Part shown: piece by piece, positions 13,543 through 23,999 of the stretch
Layout: the number at the start of each line of letters is the position of its first letter
Position numbering within the stretch: the stretch's first letter is position 1
Origin: Branchinecta lynchi
Lineage: Eukaryota > Arthropoda > Branchiopoda > Anostraca > Branchinectidae
DNA length: 64,000 nt
Direction: 5' to 3'
NCBI GenBank assembly: GCA_023053575.1
Contig: JAKZAP010000124.1
Location: 58,141-122,140 of the forward strand
The notes under the pieces: generated by a model
What the model was told of the DNA's origin: nothing
What the model saw: the letters and a program-made list of their open reading frames with translations, nothing else
Database searches by the model: none
Made by a program: the position numbers and the translations under genes

Positions 13543-16152
13543 GAAAAGGTTCGCTTTCCCACAAGGTTGGTTTTCCCACAAGGTTGGTTTTCCCGCACAG
13601 TTGCTTACCCCATAAGGTTGGTTTTCCCACAAGGTTTGTTTTCTCACAAGGTTTGTTTTCCCACTAGGTTGTTTTTCCCACTAGGTTGGTTTTCCCACAA
13701 GGTTTATTTTCCCACAAGCTTTGTTTTCCCCCAAGGTTGGTTTTCCCGCAAGGTTGGTTTTCCCACAAGGTTTGTTTCCCCACAAGGTTTGTTTTCCCAT
13801 AAGGTTTGTTTTCCCACAAGGTTTGTTTTCCCACAAGGTTTGTTTTCCCACAAGGTTTGTTTTCCCACAAGGTTGGTTTTCCCGCAGGGTTGCTTTCCCC
13901 ATAAGGTTGGTTTTCCCACAAGGTTTGTTTTCTCACAAGGTTTGTTTTCCCACTAGGTTGTTTTCCCCACTAGGTTGGTTTTCCCACAAGGTTTGTTTTC
14001 CCACAAGCTTTGTTTTCCCCCAAGGTTGTTTTTCCCACTAGGTTGGTTTTCCCACAAGGTTTGTTTTCCCACAAGCTTTGTTTTCCCCCAAGGTTGGTTT
14101 TCCCGCAAGGTTGGTTTACCCACAAGGTTTGTTTTCCCACTGTGTTGGTTTTCCCAAAAGGTTCGCTTTCCCGCAAGGTTGGTTTTCCCACAAGGTTTGT
14201 TTCCCCACAAGGTTTGTTTTCCCACAAGGTTTGTTTTCCCACAAGGTTGGTTTTCCCGAAAGGTTTGTTTCCCCACAAGGTTGGTTTTCCCACAAGGTTG
14301 GTTTTCCCGCAAGGTTTGTTTTCCCACAAGGTTAGTTTTCCCGCAAGGTTTGTTTCCCCACAAGGTTTGTTTTCCCACAAGGTTTGTTTTCCCACTGTGT
14401 TGGTTTTCCCAAAAGGTTCGCTTTCCCAAAAGGTTGGTTTTCCCACAAGGTTGGTTTTCCCACAAGGTTGGTTTTCCCTCAGGGTTGCTTTCCCCATAAG
14501 GTTGGTTTCCCAAAAAGGTTCGCTTTCCCGCAAGGCTGGTTTTCCCACAAGGTTTGTTTCCCCACAATGTTTGTTTTCTCACAAGGTTTGTTTTCCCACT
14601 GTGTTGGTTTTCCCAAAAGGTTCGCTTTCCCGCAAGGTTGGTTTTCCCACAAGGTTTGTTTCCCCACAAGGTTTGTTTTCCAACAAGGTTTGTTTTCCCA
14701 CAAGGTTGGTTTTCCCGAATGGTTTGTTTCCCCACAAGGTTGGTTTTCCCACAAGGTTGGTTTTCCCGCAGGGTTTGTTTCCCCACAAGGTTAGTTTTCC
14801 CGCAAGGTTTGATTCCCCACAAGGTTTGTTTTCCCACAAGGTTTGTTTTCCCACTGTGTTGGTTTTCCCAAAAGGTTCGCTTTCCCAAAAGGTTGGTTTT
14901 CCCACAAGGTTGGTTTTCCCACAAGGCTGGTTTTCCCGCAGGGTTGCTTTCCCCATAAGGATGGTTTTCCCAAAAGGTTCGCTTTCCCGCAAGGCTGGTT
15001 TTCCCACAAGGTTTGTTTCCCCACAATGTTTGTTTTCTCACAAGGTTTGTTTTCCCACAAGGTTGGTTTTCCCGAAAGGTTTGTTTCCCCACAAGGTTGG
15101 TTTTCCCACAAGGCTGGTTTTCCCGCAGGGTTTGTTTCCCCACAAGGTTAGTTTTCCCGCAAGGTTTGTTTTCCCACAAGGTTAGTTTTCCCACAAGGTT
15201 TGTTTCCCCACAAGGTTTGTTTCCCCACAAGGTTTGTTTTCCCACAAGGATTGTTTTCTCACAAGGTTTGTTTTCCCACTGTGTTGGTTTTCCCAAGAGG
15301 TTCGCTTTCCCGCAAGGTTCACTTTCCCGCAAGGTTGGTTTTCCCACAAGGTTTGTTTTCTCACAAGGTTTGTTTTCCCGAAAGGTTTGTTTCCCCACAA
15401 GGTTGGTTTTCCCACAAGGTTGGTTTTCCCGCAGGGTTTGTTTTCCCACAAGGTTAGTTTTCCCGCAAGGTTTGTTTTCCCACAAGGTTGGTTTTCCCGA
15501 AAGGTTTGTTTCCCCACAAGGTTGGTTTTCCCACAAGGTTGGTTTTCCCGCAGGGTTTGTTTTCCCACAAGGTTAGTTTTCCCGCAAGGTTTGTTTCCCC
15601 ACAAGGTTTGTTTTCCCACAAGGTTTGTTTTCCCACTGTGTTGGTTTTCCCAAAAGGTTCGCTTTCCCACAAGGTTGGTTTTCCCACAAGGTTGGTTTTC
15701 GCACAAGGTTGGTTTTCCCGCAGGGTTGCTTTCCCTATAAGGTTGGTTTTCCCACAAGGTTTGTTTTCTCACAAGGTTTGTTTTCCCACTAGGTTGTTTT
15801 TCCCACTAGGTTGGTTTTCCCACAAGGTTTGTTTTCCCACAAGCTTTGTTTTCCCCCAAGGTTGGTTTTCCCGCAGGGTTTGTTTTCCCACAAGGTTAGT
15901 TTTCCCGCAAGGTTTGTTTCCCCACAAGGTTTGTTTTCCCACAAGGTTTGTTTTCCCACTGTGTTGGTTTTCCCAAAAGGTTCGCTTTCCCACAAGGTTG
16001 GTTTTCCCACAAGGTTGGTTTTCCCGCAGGGTTGCTTTCCCCATAAGGTTGGTTTTCCCACAAGGTTTGTTTTCTCACAAGGTTTGTTTTCCCACTAGGT
16101 TGTTTTTCCCACAAGGTTGGTTATCCCGAAAGGTTTGTTTCCCCACAAGGTT
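13527..16152 (-). repeat. 17-bp satellite array, inverted block R1
   Basis: This is the same satellite with the AACCTTGTGGGAAAACA unit on the - strand, so the + strand reads TGTTTTCCCACAAGGTT. The first ~130 bp are the exact reverse complement of sequence at about 25,060-25,190, including the rare units GCACAGTTGCTTACCCC and TTTTCCGAAAAGG. Part of the block, about 13.97-14.5 kb, is nearly the reverse complement of F1 sequence at about 2.28-2.8 kb. The block is also very close in variant order to R2 segments such as 27.9-28.5 kb. A 463-bp-scale internal repetition is visible (the 14,384-14,580 pattern recurs near 14,843-15,010). The open frames are repeat-derived. Confidence 0.97.
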
Positions 16153-16182
16153 GGTGTGAAACCTTGTGGGGAAACAAACCTT
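16130..16182. other. Satellite orientation switch R1 to F2 with perfect hairpin arms
   Basis: The array flips back to + orientation here. Two perfect 23-nt inverted arms, 16130-16152 and 16160-16182, flank a 7-nt spacer (GGTGTGA, 16153-16159) that is not satellite sequence. Each arm is one and a third satellite units containing the AACCTTGTGGGGAAACA variant. Beyond the arms the symmetry continues imperfectly because both sides are satellite. Confidence 0.9.
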
Positions 16183-17836
16183 GTGGGGAAACAAACCTTG
16201 TGGGAAAACGAACCTTGCGGGAAAGCGAACCTTTTGGGAAAACCAACACAGTGGGAAAACAAACCTTGTGGGTAAACCAACCTTGCGGGAAAACCAACCT
16301 TGGGGGAAAACAAAGCTTGTGGGAAAACAAACCTTGTGGGAAAACCAACCTAGTGGGAAAAACAACCTTGGGGGAAAACAAAGCTTGTGGGAAAACAAAC
16401 CTTGTGGGAAAACCAACCTAGTGGGAAAAACAACCTAGTGGGAAAACAAACCTTGTGAGAAAACAAACCTTGTGCGAAAACCAACCTTATGGGGAAAGCA
16501 ACCCTGCGGGAAAACCAACCTTGTGGAAAAACCAACCTTGTGGGAAAGCGAACCTTTTGGGAAAACCAACACAGTGGGAAAACAAACCTTGTGGGAAAAC
16601 AAACTTTGTGGGGAAACCAACCTAGTGGGAAAAACAACCTAGTGGGAAAACAAACCTTGTGAGAAAACAAACCTTGTGGGAAAACCAACCTTATGGGGAA
16701 AGCAACCCTGCGGGAAAACCAACCTTGTGGGAAGACCAACCTTGTGGGAAAGCGAACCTTTTGGGAAAACCAACACAGTGGGAAAACAAACCTTGTGGGA
16801 AAACCAACCTTGCGGGAAAACCAACCTTGGGGGAAAACAAACCTTGTGGGAAAACAAACCTTGTGGGGAAACAAACCTAGTGGGAAAACAATCCTTGTGG
16901 GAAAACAAACCTTGTGGGGAAACAAACCTTGCGGGAAAACTAACCTTGTGGGAAAACAAACCCTGCGGGAATACCAACCTTGTGGGAAAACCAACCTTGT
17001 GGGGAAACAAACCTTGTGGGAAAACAAACCTTGTGGGAAAACAAACCTTGTGGGAAAACAAACCTTGTGAGAAAACAAACCTTGTGGGAAAACAAACCTT
17101 GTGGGAAAACAAACCTTGTGAGAAAACAAACCTTGTGGGGAAACAAACCTAGTGGGAAAACAAATCTTGTGAGAAAACAAACCTTGTGGGAAAACCAACC
17201 TTATGGGAAAACAAACCTAGTGGGAAAACAAACCTTGTGGGGAAACAAACCTTTCGGGAAAACCAACCTTGTGGGAAAACAAACCTTGTGGGAAAACAAA
17301 CCTTGTCTTAAAACAAACCTTGTGGGAAAACAAACCTTATGGGAAAACAAACCTTGTGGGGAAACAAACCTTGTGGGGAAACAAACCTTGTGGGAAAACC
17401 AACCTTGTGGGAAAACAAACCTTGCGGGAAAACTAACCTTGTGGGAAAACAAACCCTGCGGGAAAACCAACCTTGTGGGAAAACCCACCTTGTGGGGAAA
17501 CAAACCTTTCGGGAAAACTAACCTTGTGGGAAAACCAACCTTGTGGGAAAACAAACCTTGTGGGAAAACAAACCTTGTGGGAAAACAAACCTTGTGGGAA
17601 AACAAACCTTATGGGAAAACAAACCTTGTGGGGAAACAAACCTTGTGTTAAAAGCAACCTTGCGGGAAAACCAACCTTGGGGGAAAACAAAGCTTGTGGG
17701 AAAACAAACCTTGTGGGAAAACAAACCTTGTGGGAAAACAAACCTTATGGGAAAACAAACCTTGTGGGAAAACAAACCTTGTGAGAAAACAAACCTTGTG
17801 GGGAAACAAACCTAGTGGGAAAACAAACCTTGTGAG
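16160..17836 (+). repeat. 17-bp satellite array, forward block F2, left of LINE copy A
   Basis: This is tandem 17-bp satellite in + orientation ending at CCTTGTGAG, where the LINE 3' tail begins. From about 16,616 onward it is nearly identical to 20,020-21,240, shifted by 3404 bp; noticed differences include 16693 (TTATGG versus CATATGG), about 16,815 (CCTTGCGGG versus CCTGACGGG), about 17,311 (CTTGTCTTAAAAC versus CTTGTGGGAAAAC) and about 17,650. The stretch at 17,118-17,320 matches the two flanks of the LINE joined together, so it is a paralogous unoccupied version of the insertion site. Confidence 0.97.
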
Positions 17837-17852
17837 TAAGTAAGTAAGTAAG
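17837..17852 (-). repeat. (CTTA)4 microsatellite tail of LINE copy A
   Basis: Four TAAG repeats on the + strand (CTTA on the element strand) sit exactly at the boundary between satellite and LINE. A short simple-repeat 3' terminus instead of poly(A) is typical of several LINE clades, including CR1, L2 and related groups. The identical tail occurs in copy B. Confidence 0.85.
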
Positions 17853-17958
17853 TATATTTATAACCCACTAAAGTTTTGACAAAAACAAACAGTGGAGTAA
17901 ATAAGGAGAAAAAAAAATAAGAAAGAAAAAAAAAGACAAAATATGTTAACAAAAAAGA

Positions 17959-19988
17959 CTAAAATAACCTAATAAGGCGGTGGTGAGGATTCAACCTCAT
18001 ACAAGCATCGGCCAGTAAATCCTCGTGTAAGGATTTAAAAAGTACAAGTATATCAGTAGCACCGTAAACACTGATAATTTTGCGGTTACTGTGCGAACGT
18101 GGTAAATACAGTAGAAATTTACAGTATCGAAAATAAACGATTCTAATCCGTTTAAGATCACGTTCTGTCAAGATACTGTATAAACCAGCGTTGAACAGAA
18201 CAGCTGGATTACAAAAACAAGCGTAAAGCTTTGCTAAAGCACTTCGTCGATATTTGCCTCGGTTCGCAACAATTTTTGAATAACCAAACCTGAGTTTACT
18301 TTTGATATCACTTAGTGTTTTTTCCCGCAATTGTGAGAAAGCTCCGCACACAGAAATACCCAACCATTTAAAGCAATTCACTCTAGGAATTCAAAAATCA
18401 TGACAATCAAGTGACGTTAGGGTTGAGACATGATTAAAAGATAGGTATTCGCATTTATCAATGTTTAAACGGAGGCCAAACTGAAACTCGAAGAAACTCT
18501 CTGCACGGTTGAAGAAAGTCTACCTTTGCATCTGCTGATGAGAAGCAGGTCATCTGCGTATGCAAGGTAAGAAACATCAGTCATACCAACAAAAAAAGTA
18601 TTACATATTTTTGATAGGACACCCGCTATACACGCATTAAACAAATAAGGTGAGAGCACACCTCCCTGCCTTACACCACATCGCACAGATACATTTCCAA
18701 AAATATTCCCATTTGACTTCAGACGAAGATAAGAGTTTGAGTGCCAAAAACGAAGAATATGTATCACGGATACATTAACACCAAGTGAAAAAAGAGCATA
18801 CCAGACTTGACTATGAACCACACTATCGAAAGCTTTCGCCAAATCCAAAGTGCATAAATGAAGTACATATCCCTTTTTATGAGCATCTTTTAACAGGCAA
18901 GCTAGAGCTCTATGTGCGTGTTGGCAACCAATGCCCGTTTTGAAACCAAACTGGTTTGAATCATAGTCTACGTATTCAGTGATAGATGGAAGTAGAAGGT
19001 ACTCCAAAACTTTGCTTAAATTACATGCTACCGTAATTGGTCGGTAAGAAGCACAGACTTTAGGGTCTTTCCCTCGCTTCAGAATTGATGTAACCATACC
19101 GCAAAGAAAACTATCAGGTACTAAAGATGTAGTGACACACATTTGATAGAATAGCTGTAAATGAAATAGTAAATCTGACGAATCAGTTGTCAGATGGTTT
19201 GAAGATAAACCATCCATGTCAACAGACTTGGATTTCAGCCGTTTAATGCACTTTAAAACATCTTCTTTAGACACAGGTATAATATGCCTTTGCAGAATAC
19301 GAGATGGCAACACTTTCGAGAGCAATTCGGAAAAACGCTTGTGCACACGGTAATTGACTTCGGAAAACATCCCGGAGTAATGATTAATCCAAGACGATTG
19401 AGGTATTGAATCGCTTTCCATAGTATCACTGTATTTGGAAGAATTTATCACTTTCTTCCACCCATTCACATCTTTTGGAAGCTCTTCACCGGACATGCGT
19501 ACAGACCGTAGATGTTTTTTAAAAGCAAGTTTAGTTTTCTGCTTTATCTGAAAAATATTCCCAGCAGACGGGCGACCACAACTTATCCATATTCGAAGCC
19601 ACATTTTTGCTTTATTTTTAGTGGTCTTCAAGCCAGGATCCATTTTCCATATTGGCTTACGAGTATTACAACGAACACGTTCAAGGGGCACAGCAGCTTC
19701 TTCAGCTGTTTTCAGACAAAGCACAATTCCACTCTTGCGTTTGGAGAAATAACACTTCGACAAAGGAGATTGAAAGGCACATGTATAGAAGATAGAAGTG
19801 TAGCTAGTGTTGCAATATACAATGGCAAGTTTACACGATTCCAGTTCCGCTTTTCAAACCATTTCTTGTTATTAACTGGGGGCCGATTCAGGACTAAGTT
19901 TTCCGAGATACACAGTGTTAAAGAGAGAGGCAAGTGGTCATAGTCTCTAGCATCTTCATCTACATGAATAGGTGAAGTACGCACGGCA
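17959..19988 (-). pseudogene. LINE ORF2 fragment (reverse transcriptase), copy A
   Basis: ORF2 of a LINE normally encodes an endonuclease and reverse transcriptase that nick target DNA and copy the element's RNA into it. Three frames cover this copy. The end of the endonuclease domain reads from 19,988 to about 19,712. The RT frame (18,465-19,763) shows ASYRPI, NQFGFK, motif A LDLAKAFDSV (Asp307 and Asp313 of that frame), motif B RQGGVLSPYLFN (365-376) and the catalytic YADDL box (402-406). The C-terminal region (17,959-18,381 and the bases just upstream) is in a third frame. Two frame breaks, near 19.7-19.8 kb and near 18.5 kb, match those in copy B. The active-site residues are present, but no single frame spans the enzyme. 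On the + strand, the open frame at 19,512-19,943 is an antisense shadow. Confidence 0.92.
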
Positions 19989-21240
19989 AACCTTGTGGGA
20001 AAACCAACCTTGCGGGAAAACCAACCTAGTGGGAAAAACAACCTAGTGGGAAAACAAACCTTGTGAGAAAACAAACCTTGTGGGAAAACCAACCATATGG
20101 GGAAAGCAACCCTGCGGGAAAACCAACCTTGTGGGAAGACCAACCTTGTGGGAAAGCGAACCTTTTGGGAAAACCAACACAGTGGGAAAACAAACCTTGT
20201 GGGAAAACCAACCTGACGGGAAAACCAACCTTGGGGGAAAACAAACCTTGTGGGAAAACAAACCTTGTGGGGAAACAAACCTAGTGGGAAAACAATCCTT
20301 GTGGGAAAACAAACCTTGTGGGGAAACAAACCTTGCGGGAAAACTAACCTTGTGGGAAAACAAACCCTGCGGGAATACCAACCTTGTGGGAAAACCAACC
20401 TTGTGGGGAAACAAACCTTGTGGGAAAACAAACCTTGTGGGAAAACAAACCTTGTGGGAAAACAAACCTTGTGAGAAAACAAACCTTGTGGGAAAACAAA
20501 CCTTGTGGGAAAACAAACCTTGTGAGAAAACAAACCTTGTGGGGAAACAAACCTAGTGGGAAAACAAATCTTGTGAGAAAACAAACCTTGTGGGAAAACC
20601 AACCTTATGGGAAAACAAACCTAGTGGGAAAACAAACCTTGTGGGGAAACAAACCTTTCGGGAAAACCAACCTTGTGGGAAAACAAACCTTGTGGGAAAA
20701 CAAACCTTGTGGGAAAACAAACCTTGTGGGAAAACAAACCTTATGGGAAAACAAACCTTGTGGGGAAACAAACCTTGTGGGGAAACAAACCTTGTGGGAA
20801 AACCAACCTTGTGGGAAAACAAACCTTGCGGGAAAACTAACCTTGTGGGAAAACAAACCCTGCGGGAAAACCAACCTTGTGGGAAAACCCACCTTGTGGG
20901 GAAACAAACCTTTCGGGAAAACTAACCTTGTGGGAAAACCAACCTTGTGGGAAAACAAACCTTGTGGGAAAACAAACCTTGTGGGAAAACAAACCTTGTG
21001 GGAAAACAAACCTTATGGGAAAACAAACCTTGTGGGGAAACAAACCTTGTGTTAAAACCAACCTTGCGGGAAAACCAACCTTGGGGGAAAACAAAGCTTG
21101 TGGGAAAACAAACCTTGTGGGAAAACAAACCTTGTGGGAAAACAAACCTTATGGGAAAACAAACCTTGTGGGAAAACAAACCTTGTGAGAAAACAAACCT
21201 TGTGGGGAAACAAACCTAGTGGGAAAACAAACCTTGTGAG
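19989..21240 (+). repeat. 17-bp satellite between the two LINE copies
   Basis: The first ~32 bp (19,989-20,020) are plain satellite at the duplication junction. From ~20,020 the array repeats 16,616-17,836 almost exactly and again ends at CCTTGTGAG against the CTTA tail. It includes a second copy of the unoccupied-site paralogue at about 20,522-20,725. I see no other content. Confidence 0.97.
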
Positions 21241-21256
21241 TAAGTAAGTAAGTAAG
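21241..21256 (-). repeat. (CTTA)4 microsatellite tail of LINE copy B
   Basis: Four TAAG units on the + strand follow CCTTGTGAG and mark the element's 3' end. They are identical in length to the tail of copy A, as expected if the two are recent duplicates. Confidence 0.85.
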
Positions 21257-21362
21257 TATATTTATAACCCACTAAAGTTTTGACAAAAACAAACAGTGGA
21301 GTAAATAAGGAGAAAAAAAAATAAGAAAGAAAAAAAAAGACAAAATATGTTAACAAAAAAGA

Positions 21363-23988
21363 CTAAAATAACCTAATAAGGCGGTGGTGAGGATTCAACC
21401 TCATACAAGCATCGGCCAGTAAATCCTCGTGTAAGGATTTAAAAAGTACAAGTATATCAGTAGCACCGTAAACACGGATAATTTTGCGGTTACTGTGCGA
21501 ACGTGGTAAATACAGTAGAAATTTACAGTATCGAAAATAAACGATTCTAATCCGTTTAAGATCACGTTCTGTCAAGATACTGTATAAACCAGCGTTGAAC
21601 AGAACAGCTGGATTACAAAAACAAGCGTAAAGCTTTGCTAAAGCACTTCGTCGATATTTGCCTCGGTTCGCAACAATTTTTGAATAACCAAACCTGAGTT
21701 TACTTTTGATATCACTTTGTGTTTTTTCCCGCAATTGTGAGAAAGCTCCGCACACAGAAATACCCAACCATTTAAAGCAATTCACTCTAGGAATGCAAAA
21801 ATCATGACAATCAAGTGACGTTAGGGTTGAGACATGATTAAAAGATAGGTATTCGCATTTATCAATGTTTAAACGGAGGCCAAACTGAAACTCGAAGAAA
21901 CTCTCTGCACGGTTGAAGAAAGACTACCTTTGCATCTGCTGATGAGAAGCAGGTCATCTGCGTATGCAAGGTAAGAAACATCAGTCATACCAACAAAAAA
22001 AGTATTACATATTTTTGATAGGACACCCGCTATACACGCATTAAACAAATAAGGTGAGAGCACACCTCCCTGCCTTACACCACATCGCACAGATACATTT
22101 CCAAAAATATTCCCATTTGACTTCAGACGAAGATAAGAGTTTGAGTACCAAAAACGAAGAATATGTATCACGGATACATTAACACCAAGTGAAAAAAGAG
22201 CATACCAGACTTGACTATGAACCACACTATCGAAAGCTTTCGCCAAATCCAAAGTGCATAAATGAAGTACATATCCCTTTTTATGAGCATCTTTTAACAG
22301 GCAAGCTAGAGCTCTATGTGCGTGTTGGCAACCAATGCCCGTTTTGAAACCAAACTGGTTTGAATCATAGTCTACGTATTCAGTGATAGATGGAAGTAGA
22401 AGGTACTCCAAAACTTTGCTTAAATTACATGCTACCGTAATTGGTCGGTAAGAAGCACAGACTTTAGGGTCTTTCCCTCGCTTCAGAATTGATGTAACCA
22501 TACCGCAAAGAAAACTATCAGGTACTAAAGATGTAGTGACACACATTTGATAGAATAGCTGTAAATGAAATAGTAAATCTGACGAATCAGTTGTCAGATG
22601 GTTTGAAGATAAACCATCCATGTCAACAGACTTGGATTTCAGCCGTTTAATGCACTTTAAAACATCTTCTTTAGACACAGGTATAATATGCCTTTGCAGA
22701 ATACGAGATGGCAACACTTTCGAGAGCAATTCGGAAAAACGCTTGTGCACACGGTAATTGACTTCGGAAAACATCCCGGAGTAATGATTAATCCAAGACG
22801 ATTGAGGTATTGAATCGCTTTCCATAGTATCACTGTATTTGGAAGAATTTATCACTTTCTTCCACCCATTCACATCTTTTGGAAGCTCTTCACCGGACAT
22901 GCGTACAGACCGTAGATGTTTTTTAAAAGCAAGTTTAGTTTTCTGCTTTATCTGAAAAATATTCCCAGCAGACGGGCGACCACAACTTATCCATATTCGA
23001 AGCCACATTTTTGCTTTATTTTTAGTGGTCTTCAAGCCAGGATCCATTTTCCATATTGGCTTACGAGTATTACAACGAACACGTTCAAGGGGCACAGCAG
23101 CTTCTTCAGCTGTTTTCAGACAAAGCACAATTCCACTCTTGCGTTTGGAGAAATAACACTTCGACAAAGGAGATTGAAAGGCACATGTATAGAAGATAGA
23201 AGTGTAGCTAGTGTTGCAATGTACAATGGCAAGTTTACACGATTCCAGTTCCGCTTTTCAAACCATTTCTTGTTATTAACTGGGGGCCGATTCAGGACTA
23301 AGTTTTCCGAGATACACCGTGTTAAAGAGAGAGGCAAGTGGTCATAGTCTCTAGCATCTTCATCTACATGAATAGGTGAAGTACGCACGGCAGACGAACA
23401 TACACAATGATCAATATTCGATCTAGATCCACTGTTGTGTATATATGTCAAAGATAAGTCTTTCTCAATTATTTTGAAACCAGGGGGTAAACTCTCCAAA
23501 AAAGTTTCAGTTCGGGCAGAAGTCGTGGTGACGTCAGAGTTCAAGTCGCCTAGAATTAGCCACTCGTATCCCAAAGCAACCATACCAGAGATTAAATTTG
23601 TCAACTTACTACAACTTTTAGCATAGTTGGTAAGCGACAATAGGTTCTTTTTATCATGCGGAAGGTAAGTATTTATTAATACATAATCACCAAGTCTGAT
23701 AGCAATATAATGTTCGTCTGAACTGTAGCACTGAGGAGACAGGTAAGATAAGGTTTTCTTCGCAATACACGCTAGTCCACCAGATGGACGGCCGCGTGTG
23801 CGCCGAGCACTAGTTGTGTAAACAATGTGGTCAGGACTACGTCTTAAAGAATTGACACTAACTGACGGCAGAAGGTGCTCTTGCAGGAAAATAACATCAA
23901 AATCAAGTAGCATTTGGTCTATGAGCAGATCCTTGTCTTTTGTGCCATTAATGTTGAATGAGCATACTGATATTGGATTATCATTCAT
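21363..23988 (-). pseudogene. LINE ORF2 (endonuclease plus reverse transcriptase), frameshifted, copy B
   Basis: The endonuclease frame is open from 24,030; I prefer the ATG at 23,988, just after the ORF1 stop, over an upstream GTG. Counting residues from 24,030, APE-family motifs are FNING (25-29), QEH (50-52, likely metal-binding Glu51), GDLNSD (161-166), SNIDH (204-208) and YDH (229-231). That frame ends at 23,116. The RT frame (21,869-23,167) carries SYRPI, NQFGFK, LDLAKAFDSV, RQGGVLSPYLFN and YADDL, in canonical order, and ends early at 21,869. The C-terminal part continues to the stop at 21,363 in another frame. Two frame breaks therefore lie at about 23.12-23.2 kb and about 21.9 kb. 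Each could be a 1-bp gain or a 2-bp loss. Catalytic residues look intact, so decay is recent or only frameshift-driven. Confidence 0.93.
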
Positions 23989-23999
23989 TTTCTGGCTTT

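Larger units (their letters stand above)
17837..19988 (-). mobile_element. LINE (non-LTR retrotransposon) fragment, copy A
   Basis: This is a 2152-bp piece of an APE-type LINE lying on the - strand, inserted in satellite. Reading along the element towards its 3' end, it holds the last part of the endonuclease domain, the reverse transcriptase domain, the ORF2 C-terminal region, a short A/T-rich 3' UTR (17,837-17,958) and the CTTA tail. It matches copy B base for base except for scattered substitutions. Its 5' side ends at 19,988 within the endonuclease region, where CGGCA joins satellite AACCTTG. It is therefore a duplication product and not an independent insertion. It is non-autonomous: it lacks ORF1 and most of the endonuclease, and ORF2 has frame breaks. 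Confidence 0.95.
16616..23392. repeat. 3,404-bp tandem duplication carrying satellite plus LINE
   Basis: Bases ~16,616-19,988 and ~20,020-23,392 are two copies offset by 3404 bp, each holding ~1.2 kb of satellite followed by 2152 bp of LINE. About a dozen single-base differences were noticed by eye, for example 18,074 T/G, the unit at about 18,315 (CACTTAGTG versus CACTTTGTG), GAATTC/GAATGC near 18,390 and GAGTGC/GAGTAC near 18,740, so identity is above 99%. In the first copy the LINE stops abruptly at CGGCA (19,988) and resumes as satellite. In the second copy it continues for another ~1 kb. The left boundary is fuzzy because it lies in satellite. Confidence 0.93.

Noticed and set aside
13953..15536. 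Very long open frames (527 codons here; others of 300-480 codons, such as 6849-8273 and 55,526-56,848) resembling repetitive proteins
   Set aside because: They consist only of the 17-residue reading of the stop-free satellite unit. Equivalent frames exist on both strands and in all phases, with no start context or unique domain.
17837..17852. Telomere-like repeat (TAAG)n
   Set aside because: There are only four units, located exactly at the LINE 3' end in both copies, so it is the element's tail.
19712..20602. Open frame joining satellite to the LINE endonuclease end on the - strand
   Set aside because: It is an accidental read-through of the duplication junction at 19,988 from satellite into LINE; the satellite part is not coding.
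22916..23347. + strand open frames opposite the LINE (also 19,512-19,943, 23,435-23,626 and 24,011-24,211)
   Set aside because: They are antisense shadows of the LINE ORFs with no recognisable domain.
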